Origin: Mariniphaga sp.
GTDB taxonomy: Bacteria > Bacteroidota > Bacteroidia > Bacteroidales > Prolixibacteraceae
DNA: 43,196 bases
Assembly: GCA_019429205.1 (NCBI GenBank)
Contig: JAHYIT010000031.1
Location: forward strand, 1-43,196
Reading direction: 5' to 3'
The position numbers and the translations under genes were made by a program. Positions 17,931-25,545 of this stretch are shown here, piece after piece. Below the pieces are notes generated by a model. That model worked only from the letters and a program-made list of their open reading frames with translations. It ran no database searches and had not been told where the DNA came from. Within the stretch, counting starts at the first letter, position 1; each line of letters starts with the position of its first letter.

Positions 17931-19346
17931 TTATAAAGACTTTCGTTTTTCCAGAAGTACAACATTTTCAACATGGTGGGTATGTGGAAACATATCAACC
18001 GGCTGAACCTTTGTTACCTGGTAATAGTCATTCAGCATAGAAATATCGCGGGCCTGTGTAGCCGGATTGCAGCTTACATAAACTATTTTTTTTGGTAAAA
18101 TAGAAATGATTGTTTTAATTACATCTGAATGCATGCCGGCACGCGGCGGATCAGTAATAATAACTTCCGGCCGTCCCTGCGTTTCAATAAATTCTTTGTT
18201 TAGCAAATCTCTAATATCGCCTGAGAAAAAAGAAGTATTTTCAATCTGGTTTAAACGTGCATTTTCATTGGCATCCTCAATGGCTTCAGGAATATATTCC
18301 AGCCCAACAACCTTTTTGGCATTCTGGGCAATAAAGTTGGCAATAGTTCCGGTTCCGGTATATAAATCATAAACAATTTCATTGCCTGTTAACCCGGCAA
18401 ATTCTCTCGTAATCTTGTATAACTCAAAAGCTTGTTCAGAATTGGTCTGATAAAAACTTTTTGGCCCTATTTTAAATTTCAGGCCTTCCATTTTTTCAAA
18501 AATATGATCGCGGCCGTAAAACTGTTTTATTTCCTGGTCATGAATCGTATCATTGCCTTTTTGGTTAATTACATAAAGAAGTGATGTTATTTCGGGAAAT
18601 TGATTTTTGACTGTCTCCAGCAGTCGGGTTATTTTTACCTTATCATTCTGAAAAAATGATAGAATAACCATTATTTCTCCGGTTGAACTTGTGCGGATGA
18701 GGAGTGTTCGCAAAAGACCTTTTTTTTGCTTTATGTCAAAAAAGCTGTACCCGTTCTCAATAGAAAAATTATAGATGAAATTACGTATTTTGTTTGAAGG
18801 CTCGGGTTGCAGCCAGCATTTTTCAATATTTATAACTTTATCAAACATGCCGGGGACATGAAATCCCAAAGCATCAAGGTTTGATATTTCTTCTCCTGTT
18901 TCAATTTCTTTAGCTGATAACCATCTTTTATCAGAGAAAGTAAACTCAAGTTTATTTCTGTAAAAAGTATCCTTTTCTGAACCTTTGATCGGAAAAATTT
19001 CAGGTATATCTATTTTTCCAATTCTTTTTAACTGGTTTTCTACTTGTTTCTGTTTATAGCGAAGTTGTTTCGGATAGGGAAGGAATTGCCATTTGCATCC
19101 GCCGCAAACTCCAAAATGTTTGCAAAAAGCATCGGTTCTGTCCTTCGAAAATTCATGAATTTGAGTGACAATTGCTTCCTGATAATTTTTTCGTTTTTTA
19201 GTAACCTGAAGGTCAACAACATCTCCTGGTATTACCAGTCTGGTAAACACAACCATGTCGCCTACGCGGGCCAGTGCTTTTCCTTCTGCTCCAATATCTT
19301 CTATTTGTACCTTTTCGTAAAATGGTTTTTTCTTGTTTCTTCCCAT
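17931..19346 (-). CDS. rlmD: 23S rRNA (uracil-C5)-methyltransferase, RlmD/RumA type
   Basis: This SAM-dependent enzyme methylates C5 of a uracil in 23S rRNA. The 471-residue protein has an N-terminal TRAM domain (about 10-65), three Cys of a 4Fe-4S site (Cys75, Cys81, Cys84 in CKHFGVCGGC) with a probable fourth near IEKCW, the SAM-domain motifs FYQTN, YDLYTGTGTIA and ITDPPRAGMH, and the catalytic Cys in YVSCNPATQARD. The frame extends five codons to a TTG at 19361, but the ATG at 19346 is preferred because the -7 box TATATTTG lies at 19366-19359, over that TTG. The mRNA should then be nearly leaderless. RlmCD- or RlmC-type specificity is possible. Confidence 0.92.
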   Translation of the reverse strand: MGRNKKKPFYEKVQIEDIGAEGKALARVGDMVVFTRLVIPGDVVDLQVTKKRKNYQEAIVTQIHEFSKDRTDAFCKHFGVCGGCKWQFLPYPKQLRYKQKQVENQLKRIGKIDIPEIFPIKGSEKDTFYRNKLEFTFSDKRWLSAKEIETGEEISNLDALGFHVPGMFDKVINIEKCWLQPEPSNKIRNFIYNFSIENGYSFFDIKQKKGLLRTLLIRTSSTGEIMVILSFFQNDKVKITRLLETVKNQFPEITSLLYVINQKGNDTIHDQEIKQFYGRDHIFEKMEGLKFKIGPKSFYQTNSEQAFELYKITREFAGLTGNEIVYDLYTGTGTIANFIAQNAKKVVGLEYIPEAIEDANENARLNQIENTSFFSGDIRDLLNKEFIETQGRPEVIITDPPRAGMHSDVIKTIISILPKKIVYVSCNPATQARDISMLNDYYQVTKVQPVDMFPHTHHVENVVLLEKRKSL

Positions 19347-19358
19347 TTTTTTTTTGTG

Positions 19359-19366
19359 CAAATATA
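19359..19366 (-). promoter_or_regulatory. rlmD promoter -7 box
   Basis: TATATTTG on the minus strand ends 12 bp before the rlmD ATG. With a usual start 5-7 bp downstream, the leader would be only about 6-8 nt. Confidence 0.6.
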
Positions 19367-19514
19367 GTGTTTATAGGCGATTGCAGAGAATTTCAGGTGT
19401 TTTTCCAATTCCCGATTGTAAACACGTTATCCCATTTTGGGAAAAACAATCAATCTTGGAAGAATAATGTACTTTTTGTCAACTAATAGCTTTTATAATA
19501 GAAAGTTTTTTAAT

Positions 19515-19522
19515 TATATTTG
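19515..19522 (+). promoter_or_regulatory. -7 box of the structured transcript before the ABC-F gene
   Basis: TATATTTG, with only a weak T-rich -33 element. It would start a transcript near 19528 that meets the terminator at 19669-19690. The stretch 19362-19514 upstream shows no gene. Confidence 0.5.
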
Positions 19523-19528
19523 TTACGA

Positions 19529-19690
19529 TTTAATGGTTGGTTTTATTTTCAGAAATAGAACTTAAAAAGGGGAAAGCATCTTCTGTATTTATGATTGGTT
19601 TTGTGTTTAGGGGTTTGTAAATCATCAATCATCTTCAAAAAGCGTCCATAGCTTTCCCCTTCTCTTTTTACCCGAAAGGGTATTTTTTTT
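19529..19690 (+). ncRNA. candidate structured small RNA or attenuator leader
   Basis: Between a -7 box at 19515 and a terminator lies about 160 nt that can fold into a long interrupted hairpin: GGGGAAAGC (19569-19577) pairs perfectly with GCTTTCCCC (19651-19659), and ATGATTG (19591-19597) with CAATCAT (19626-19632), leaving an internal bubble of 13 and 18 nt. It ends with TACCC-GAAA-GGGTA and eight T (19669-19690). The closing stem, bubble and apical stem resemble 6S RNA in topology only. A nine-codon ORF starting at 19591 (MIGFVFRGL) sits in the apical stem, and AGGGG at 19609 could pair with CCCCT at 19656 instead. A ribosome-controlled attenuator for the ABC-F gene downstream is therefore the main alternative. 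Confidence 0.5.
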
Positions 19691-19727
19691 ACCCATTTTT
19701 TTTGCTTTATCATTTTGCTTTAATAGT

Positions 19728-19735
19728 TATCTTTG
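19728..19735 (+). promoter_or_regulatory. ABC-F gene promoter -7 box
   Basis: TATCTTTG precedes the ABC-F ATG by 19 bp, downstream of the terminator at 19690. TTTG at 19701 is a possible -33 box with a 23-bp spacer. The ABC-F gene can thus be transcribed independently of the upstream leader. Confidence 0.55.
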
Positions 19736-19754
19736 GCCGCAATGTAAAAAGGAA

Positions 19755-21713
19755 ATGATATCATTAGACAAAATACAGGTTAGCTTCGGTGGTTTTGATT
19801 TGTTGAAAGAAACCAGTTTTTTGGTTCGCCCGGATGATCGGATTGGATTAATAGGGAAAAATGGTGCAGGAAAAACAACATTGTTAAAATTAATTTCAGG
19901 AATGCTGCAGCCTTCAGAAGGTGAGGTGAATATTCCCAAAGGTACCACTATGGGTTACCTTCCCCAGGAAATGAAACTGGAAGACAAAAACACATTGTTG
20001 GGTGAAACCATGCTTGCTTTTGATGAATTACTTTCCCTGGAAAAAAGAATTGCTAATCTTAATGTTGAAATTTCGGAATCTGCCGATTATCATTCTCATG
20101 AATACCTCAATAAACTAAACCTGATTTCTGATTTAAATGAAAGGTATTCAATTTTGGGGGGTGACAATTACCAGGCTGAAATAGAACAAACGCTTTTGGG
20201 TCTTGGTTTTGAGCGGAAAGATTTTACCCGCTCCACTTCAGAATTTAGCGGTGGCTGGCGTATGCGGGTTGAACTGGCCAAGGTGTTGCTGAAGAAACCA
20301 AACATTATTTTGCTCGACGAGCCTACAAATCATCTTGATATTGAATCAATTCAATGGCTTGAAAATTTTCTGAAATATTACAAAGGGTCCATTGTTCTTG
20401 TTTCTCATGATAAAGCTTTTCTTGATGCAGTTTGTAACCGGACACTTGAAATTTCGCTTGGGAAAATTACAGATCAGAATATGAATTATTCCGCCTTTGT
20501 GAAATGGAAAAAAGAACAGCGCGAAATCAGTATGGCTTCCTATCGCAATCAGCAAAAAATGATTGAAGACACAGAAAAGTTTATCGAACGATTCAGGTAT
20601 AAAGCCACCAAGGCAGTTCAGGTACAGTCTCGTATAAAGCAATTGGATAAAATTGACAGGATTGAAATTGAGGAGCAGGATAATGCAAGTCTGAAATTAA
20701 AATTTCCACCAGCTCCGCGATCTGGCAGAGTTGTAGTGGAAGCTAAAAATATTACCAAACAATACGACAAACTTTTGGTTTTAAACGATATCGACCTGAA
20801 AATTGAAAATGGAGAAAAAGTGGCTTTTGTTGGCCGAAACGGAGAAGGGAAAACCACTTTGGTAAGAATTATTCTTCAACAAATTGATTATTTAGGTTCC
20901 CTAAACATTGGACACAATGTTAAAATAGGATATTTTGCTCAAAATCAGGCCCAGTTACTTAACGGAGAATTAACTGTTTTTGAGACCATTGATGAAATAG
21001 CCGTAGGTGAAGTACGAACAAAAATCAGGGATATTCTTGGTGCTTTTTTGTTTTCAGGCGAAGATGTGGACAAAAAAGTTAAGGTATTAAGCGGGGGAGA
21101 AAAGTCCAGGCTGGCCATGATTCGTTTAATGTTGGAACCCGTAAATCTTTTGGTACTCGATGAACCAACCAATCACCTCGATATGCAGTCGAAAGAAATT
21201 CTGAAAGAGGCGCTTGCTCATTTTACCGGTACCGTGATTGTGGTTTCACACGACCGCGAATTTCTGGACGGAATGGTGGATTGTGTTTATGAATTTCGGA
21301 ATAAAAAAATAAAACAACACCTGGGTGGTATTTACAATTTTCTTCAAAAAAAGAAAATGGAATCGTTAAAAGAGCTGGAAGTGCCTTCGGTTAATGGCAA
21401 ATCATCAAAAAATAATAAATTGAAAAGTGAAGCCAAAAACAGAGGAGTTAGTTTTGAAGAGCGGAAAGAAATAAATCGAAATGTTTCAAAACTGGAAAAG
21501 ACTGTGGTGGATTTAGAGGAAACCATTGAGGCTTTGGAGGATGAAATATCAGAGATGGACGAACTTTTGGCCAAACCGGAAAATCTTGACGATGAGGGGA
21601 TTTACAAAAATTACGACGCATTAAAAACAAAATTGGCCAAAACCATGGAGCAATGGGAAAACGTGCATGAAGAATTGGAAATGTGGAAGGAAAAAAAAGT
21701 TGCCAATGAATAG
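19755..21713 (+). CDS. ABC-F family ATPase (ribosome-associated)
   Basis: The 652-residue protein has two ABC cassettes in one chain and no membrane segments. Walker A are GLIGKNGAGKTT (about 31-42) and FVGRNGEGKTT; signatures EFSGGWRMR and LSGGEKSRL; Walker B LLDEPTNHLDIES and VLDEPTNHLDMQS. The linker between cassettes holds the ABC-F helical stretch with RYKATKAVQVQSR, and the C-terminus (about 530-650) is a coiled coil, as in Uup/YheS-type proteins. ABC-F proteins bind the ribosomal E site and relieve stalling; some confer antibiotic resistance, but this one looks like the common housekeeping form. It overlaps rlmB by 8 bp, a link to ribosome function. Confidence 0.93.
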   Translation: MISLDKIQVSFGGFDLLKETSFLVRPDDRIGLIGKNGAGKTTLLKLISGMLQPSEGEVNIPKGTTMGYLPQEMKLEDKNTLLGETMLAFDELLSLEKRIANLNVEISESADYHSHEYLNKLNLISDLNERYSILGGDNYQAEIEQTLLGLGFERKDFTRSTSEFSGGWRMRVELAKVLLKKPNIILLDEPTNHLDIESIQWLENFLKYYKGSIVLVSHDKAFLDAVCNRTLEISLGKITDQNMNYSAFVKWKKEQREISMASYRNQQKMIEDTEKFIERFRYKATKAVQVQSRIKQLDKIDRIEIEEQDNASLKLKFPPAPRSGRVVVEAKNITKQYDKLLVLNDIDLKIENGEKVAFVGRNGEGKTTLVRIILQQIDYLGSLNIGHNVKIGYFAQNQAQLLNGELTVFETIDEIAVGEVRTKIRDILGAFLFSGEDVDKKVKVLSGGEKSRLAMIRLMLEPVNLLVLDEPTNHLDMQSKEILKEALAHFTGTVIVVSHDREFLDGMVDCVYEFRNKKIKQHLGGIYNFLQKKKMESLKELEVPSVNGKSSKNNKLKSEAKNRGVSFEERKEINRNVSKLEKTVVDLEETIEALEDEISEMDELLAKPENLDDEGIYKNYDALKTKLAKTMEQWENVHEELEMWKEKKVANE

Positions 21714-22440
21714 AGAAGATTATATTTTTGGAACCAGGGCTGTTATTGAAGCCATTAAAAACGGGCGGAATATTGAAAGGGTTCTGATTAAAAAAGGACT
21801 TGATAATTCCTTGTTTACTGAATTGTTTCAGTTGGTAAAAGACAATAATATTCCATTTCAGTTTGTTCCGGTTGAAAAAATTAATCGGGTAACCAGAAAA
21901 AATCACCAGGGAATTGTTGCCTATATTTCAGCAGTTGAATATTCCAATTTGGAAGCTCTTGTTCCCGGATTATTCGAAGCAGGAGTTGATCCATTAATTC
22001 TTATTCTTGACCAGGTAACTGATGTTCGAAATTTTGGTGCAATTGTGCGAACCGCCGAATGTGCCGGAGTTCATGCCGTGGTAATTCCAGAAAAAGGAAT
22101 GGCACAAATTGGGGCCGACGCTGTAAAAACATCAGCAGGAGCATTACATTCTGTTCCTGTTTGTAAAGTAAAAAGTTTGCAAGCTGCAATACAATTCTTA
22201 AAGAATTCAGGTATAAGAATTATTGCTGCTACCGAAAAAGCAACCCAATTATATACCCAATCTGAAATGAATACTCCCCTTGCAATTATAATGGGTTCGG
22301 AGGATGTGGGAATTTCTCCGGCCATTATTCAGTTAACTGATGAACAGGTGAAAATTCCGTTGTTCGGGAAAATTGAGTCATTAAATGTTTCCGTTGCAGC
22401 CGGACTCATGATTTACGAAGCCATCAGGCAAAGGAATTAG
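21706..22440 (+). CDS. rlmB: TrmH/RlmB-family 23S rRNA 2'-O-methyltransferase
   Basis: The 244-residue SPOUT enzyme has an N-terminal L30e-like substrate-binding domain (REDYIFGTRAVIEAI at the start) and the three TrmH motifs: DQVTDVRNFGAIVRTAECAG, MGSEDVGISP and IPLFGKIESLNVSVAAGL. It should 2'-O-methylate a guanosine of 23S rRNA, as RlmB does at G2251. The ATG at 21706 overlaps the last 8 bp of the ABC-F gene; the longer ORF from 21667 would overlap further and lacks homology. Its stop overlaps the stop of the convergent Lrp gene. Confidence 0.92.
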   Translation: MNREDYIFGTRAVIEAIKNGRNIERVLIKKGLDNSLFTELFQLVKDNNIPFQFVPVEKINRVTRKNHQGIVAYISAVEYSNLEALVPGLFEAGVDPLILILDQVTDVRNFGAIVRTAECAGVHAVVIPEKGMAQIGADAVKTSAGALHSVPVCKVKSLQAAIQFLKNSGIRIIAATEKATQLYTQSEMNTPLAIIMGSEDVGISPAIIQLTDEQVKIPLFGKIESLNVSVAAGLMIYEAIRQRN

Positions 22441-22904
22441 CTGTTTACAGGGATGGTTCGTTTAAACGTTTGTTCAAGCGAAATAAAAGTTTCGGTACTT
22501 GCAATGCCTTGTATTTTCTGAACCTGGTTACTTAAAATATTTTTCAGGTGTTCGTTGTCTTTCGCATAAACTTTTACAAAAATGGCGTATTGACCTGTGG
22601 TGTAATGACATTCAACAATTTCAGGGATTAGTTTCAGCTTTTCAACCACCTCAGAAAACAGTCCTCCTTTTTCCAGAAAAACACCAATGTAACTGCAGGT
22701 TTTAAATTCAACTTTATTTGGATTAATGTGATACCCGGAACCTATAATTACTTTAAGGTCAATCATTCTGTTCACCCTTTGGTGCACTGCCGCCCGGGAG
22801 ATACCCACTTCTTTTGCTACATCTTTGAACGGAATACGTGCGTTTTGGGTAATTATATCCAGAATTTTTAAGTCTATATCGTCTAAGCTGTTCTTTAAGG
22901 TCAT
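22437..22904 (-). CDS. Lrp/AsnC-family regulator (copy 1)
   Basis: The 155-residue protein has an N-terminal helix-turn-helix (DDIDLKILDIITQNARIPFK, then GISRAAVHQRVNRM) and a C-terminal RAM/AsnC ligand domain (IPEIVECHYTTGQYAIFVKV). It is clearly paralogous to the regulator at 23544-24026: both contain NARIPF, IPEIVECHYTTGQYAIF and an FKR segment near the end. Such proteins form octamers and respond to amino acids. It is transcribed away from the amt remnant, so the 22905-23210 spacer may hold operators for it. Its stop overlaps that of rlmB by 4 bp. Confidence 0.92.
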   Translation of the reverse strand: MTLKNSLDDIDLKILDIITQNARIPFKDVAKEVGISRAAVHQRVNRMIDLKVIIGSGYHINPNKVEFKTCSYIGVFLEKGGLFSEVVEKLKLIPEIVECHYTTGQYAIFVKVYAKDNEHLKNILSNQVQKIQGIASTETFISLEQTFKRTIPVNS

Positions 22905-22923
22905 CGTTCACTATATTTTCAAT

Positions 22924-22931
22924 CAAAAATA
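22924..22931 (-). promoter_or_regulatory. -7 box of Lrp copy 1
   Basis: Minus-strand TATTTTTG, 19 bp before the ATG of the first Lrp gene, fits TAnnTTTG. Confidence 0.45.
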
Positions 22932-23066
22932 GAAAAAAACAAATTAAAAAACGGAGTTATCCAAATGAGTAGGGGCTTTAATTTCCTGATTTTTATAATC
23001 CTGTTTTTTAAAATACATTATTTTGTCTTATCAAAATGTTAATAAATTTAGCGCTAATATTGTTTT

Positions 23067-23127
23067 TTGATTTTTATATCAAGAATTAATACCAAATTGA
23101 TATATTTTTGTTTGAATTAATATCAAA
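23067..23127 (+). promoter_or_regulatory. operator-like TTGATAT/ATATCAA repeats around a -7 box
   Basis: Half-sites recur: TTGAT (23067), ATATCAA (23076-23082), TTGATAT (23097-23103) and ATATCAA (23120-23126). The last two form an inverted repeat with a 16-bp spacer that overlaps the -7 box TATTTTTG (23103-23110). GAATTAATACCAAA at 23083 and GAATTAATATCAAA at 23114 are near-identical direct repeats 31 bp apart, about three helical turns. This layout suits a multimeric Lrp/AsnC protein, and two such genes flank the site. Confidence 0.5.
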
Positions 23128-23210
23128 AGGACATTTATTAGACTAAAAAGTTATTTATATGTTTATTTGTAATTATTAGCAACTATGCCATTACATTAAG
23201 AACAAAATCG

Positions 23211-23504
23211 ATGCTTGACGATACCCTGGATGTTTTTCCGGCACACGGGATGGGAGGAATTACGGGAATGTTGGCAACTGCCATTTTTGCCAATGATGTC
23301 GGACTTATTCATGGTGAAATAACCACATTTCTTTTCCATCTGCTTGCATTAGTTATAGTAAGTGTTTTTACTTTTGGAGGTTCCTTACTGATGTATAAGA
23401 TTACCGATTTGATTGTTCCCATGAGGATTTCACCACATGGCGAAAAAGTTGGTTTAGATATCAGTCAGCACGATGAATCGTATGACTTTGTGTACAGAGA
23501 ATAA
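23211..23504 (+). pseudogene. amt: ammonium transporter Amt, 3' remnant
   Basis: The 97-codon frame matches only the last quarter of an AmtB/Amt channel: DDTLDVFPAHGMGGITGML (TM10 entry), one further membrane segment (about 40-65), and the cytoplasmic tail RISPHGEKVGLDISQHDES, which in AmtB docks PII proteins. A full Amt has about 400-450 residues. Similarity may reach a few codons upstream (LRTKS), but the frame is closed by TAG at 23139 and no upstream Amt sequence follows the promoter-like region. I therefore read it as a gene with its 5' three-quarters deleted. It could still be expressed as a two-helix peptide. It lies between two Lrp paralogs and ends at a good terminator. Confidence 0.8.
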
Positions 23505-23516
23505 TAATACGCATAA

Positions 23517-23541
23517 AAAAGCCGGCATAAAACCGGCTTTT
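23517..23541. terminator. terminator after the amt remnant
   Basis: AAAAGCCGG and CCGGCTTTT form a 9-bp stem with a 7-base loop and T-rich flank. It ends 2 bp before the convergent Lrp copy 2 stop and can serve both directions. Confidence 0.85.
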
Positions 23542-23543
23542 AT

Positions 23544-24026
23544 TTATTGAATCGGCACTTGCCGTTTAAAGTCCATTTCAAGCGACATAAATGTTTCTGT
23601 GCGTGCAATTCCTTCAATTTCCTGAAGCTTATCGTCGATTATTTTTTTTAGGTGTTTATTGGTTTTTGTCTGAATTTTAATAAAAATGGCATACTGTCCG
23701 GTGGTGTAATGACATTCAACAATTTCTGGTATTTCGCGCATTGCAGCAACAACCTGGCGGTGAAATTTTGCTTTTTCAAGATAAATACCCATGTAGGCAC
23801 AGGTGTTATATCCCAGTTTTTGCGGATTTACAATAAATTCACTTCCGGTGATCACTCCAATATTCAAAAGCCGCTGAACACGTTGGTGAATAGCTGCTCC
23901 TGAAACGCCACATTCCCGGGCAACTTCTAAAAATGGAATCCGTGCATTTTTAGTTATCAATTTCAGGATTTTTTCATCCAGTTGGTCAATGTCGGCTGCT
24001 TGTTCGAGGTAATCTGCTTTATCCAT
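23544..24026 (-). CDS. Lrp/AsnC-family regulator (copy 2)
   Basis: The 160-residue protein has the same plan as the regulator at 22437-22904: a short N-terminal extension, a helix-turn-helix (NARIPFLEVARECGVSGAAI) and a RAM domain (IPEIVECHYTTGQYAIFIKI). Roughly half the positions look identical to copy 1 by eye, so the two arose by duplication and are not identical repeats. Ligand and targets are unknown. It is convergent with the amt remnant and shares its terminator. A probable -7 box lies at 24062-24069. Confidence 0.92.
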   Translation of the reverse strand: MDKADYLEQAADIDQLDEKILKLITKNARIPFLEVARECGVSGAAIHQRVQRLLNIGVITGSEFIVNPQKLGYNTCAYMGIYLEKAKFHRQVVAAMREIPEIVECHYTTGQYAIFIKIQTKTNKHLKKIIDDKLQEIEGIARTETFMSLEMDFKRQVPIQ

Positions 24027-24061
24027 GCTTCTAATTTCCGTTTGAGTTTCAAATTATAAAA

Positions 24062-24069
24062 CAAAAGTA
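24062..24069 (-). promoter_or_regulatory. -7 box of Lrp copy 2
   Basis: Minus-strand TACTTTTG, 35 bp before the ATG, fits TAnnTTTG. Confidence 0.45.
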
Positions 24070-24140
24070 TGAAAAATTTATAATTTCTAATCAGGAATGC
24101 TTTATAACATTGTATTTAGAATTCTGTTTGAAAATTAGTC

Positions 24141-25493
24141 TCAGACAGACTTTTGTTCAAAACTATTTGGATTATAGAGATTTGACAAACTCCGGGTGAT
24201 ATCTGCACCGGAAGGCTCCTGAAAAACCCGTAAATCAAACTCAGGAATAACCGCCAGAATATGGTCAAAAATATCTGCCTGAATAGATTCATAACGTGCC
24301 CAGGCCTTATCAATACAAAAGACATAAATTTCAACTGGCAGCCCTTTTTCGGTGGGATGGAGGTGGCGAACCAGAAAAGTCATATCGTTATTAATCATGG
24401 GGTGCTGGCGCAGGTAAACCTCTAAATATTTTCTGAAAACACCAATGTTAGTCTGCCTCCTCCCACTAATAATATCTTCATCAGAAATATTTTTTTCCTT
24501 GTTGTATTTCCTGATTTCTTCTTCTTTTTCCCTAACATAATCGCGAATTAAAAGGAATTTTTCCAACCGGATCATCAATGCACTGTCACAAAGTTTAATC
24601 GAGTTCATATCAATGTTAATGGCTCGTTTAATTCTGCGTCCACCTGATTCTTCCATTCCTTTCCAGTTTATAAACGATTCGGTTACCATGGAATAGGTAG
24701 GAATGGTTGAGATAGTCCGATCCCAGTTTTGTACTTTTACCGTATTTAAGGTAATGTCAATTACAGTGCCGTCGGCGCCCCGGCTGCGCATTTCAACCCA
24801 GTCGCCAATTTTTACCATATTGTTTCCCGAGAGTTGAATGGATGCAACAAATCCTAAAATGGAATCTTTAAAAATCAGAAGCAAAACAGCTCCCATTGCT
24901 CCCAATCCCGCCAGTAATACTGTAGGATCGCGTTCAAGTAAAATGGAAATGATAAGTATGCCGGACAGGGAGAAAATCAGAATTTTAAAAAGTTGCAGGT
25001 ATCCTTTTATGGGGCGGTGTTTTGCATACGGTGTGGTATTGTAAATGTCGAGTCCGGCATTTAACAGCGAATTCAGGACGAATATGAAAATAAATACAAA
25101 ATAGATTTGGGCAGTTTTGGTTAAAAATCCGGCCAGCGAAAAATAGTAATCTTTTGCGAGCATATTTATTGTTGCTTCACTCAATTCAGTAAGTTCCTGG
25201 TGAATTATCGGATAGGAAAAATCGGCTGAATGATAAAGTATAAATGCGGGGATCAAATGTGCCAGATTTCTGAAAACATTCCGGTTAACCAGAATATCGT
25301 CCCACGACGTTTTTGACCGAAGAGCAATCCGGTTTACAACCCTTACAATAATTTGGCGGGTTAAAAAATGACCCAGCCAGGCTAATAGAAAAAGAAGAAT
25401 TAAAGTAGCAAATGTGGAACCTGGTTTTGCGAAAAATTCAAGGTGTTCAACCGAACGAATGTTTTCAAGAAGAAATTTATATACAGTTCTCAT
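24141..25493 (-). CDS. MscS-family mechanosensitive channel (YbdG-like)
   Basis: The 450-residue protein has about five membrane helices and the MscS domain: the pore-lining helix VLLAGLGAMGAVLLLIFKDS, then the beta domain with NNMVKIGDWVEM and a GTVIDITLNTVKVQNWD segment, and a long C-terminal region. Length and the C-terminal extension (LLIRDYVREKEEEIRKY) resemble YbdG-like members that act as osmotic-stress channels in the inner membrane. It is a single-gene unit divergent from the M64 peptidase gene, with about 50 bp between them. Confidence 0.92.
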   Translation of the reverse strand: MRTVYKFLLENIRSVEHLEFFAKPGSTFATLILLFLLAWLGHFLTRQIIVRVVNRIALRSKTSWDDILVNRNVFRNLAHLIPAFILYHSADFSYPIIHQELTELSEATINMLAKDYYFSLAGFLTKTAQIYFVFIFIFVLNSLLNAGLDIYNTTPYAKHRPIKGYLQLFKILIFSLSGILIISILLERDPTVLLAGLGAMGAVLLLIFKDSILGFVASIQLSGNNMVKIGDWVEMRSRGADGTVIDITLNTVKVQNWDRTISTIPTYSMVTESFINWKGMEESGGRRIKRAINIDMNSIKLCDSALMIRLEKFLLIRDYVREKEEEIRKYNKEKNISDEDIISGRRQTNIGVFRKYLEVYLRQHPMINNDMTFLVRHLHPTEKGLPVEIYVFCIDKAWARYESIQADIFDHILAVIPEFDLRVFQEPSGADITRSLSNLYNPNSFEQKSV

Positions 25494-25545
25494 TATTCTG
25501 AACGATATTTTTAATTTTAGCCAAAAATAACAAATGCAAATAATT

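Noticed and set aside
19564-19690. SRP 4.5S RNA, tmRNA or RNase P RNA
   Set aside because: It lacks the conserved GGAA-loop region of SRP RNA and is too short for tmRNA or RNase P RNA.
22437-24026. Two Lrp genes as a recent exact duplication or as inverted-repeat ends of a mobile element
   Set aside because: The proteins differ at about half their positions and the genes point the same way, so they are old paralogs.
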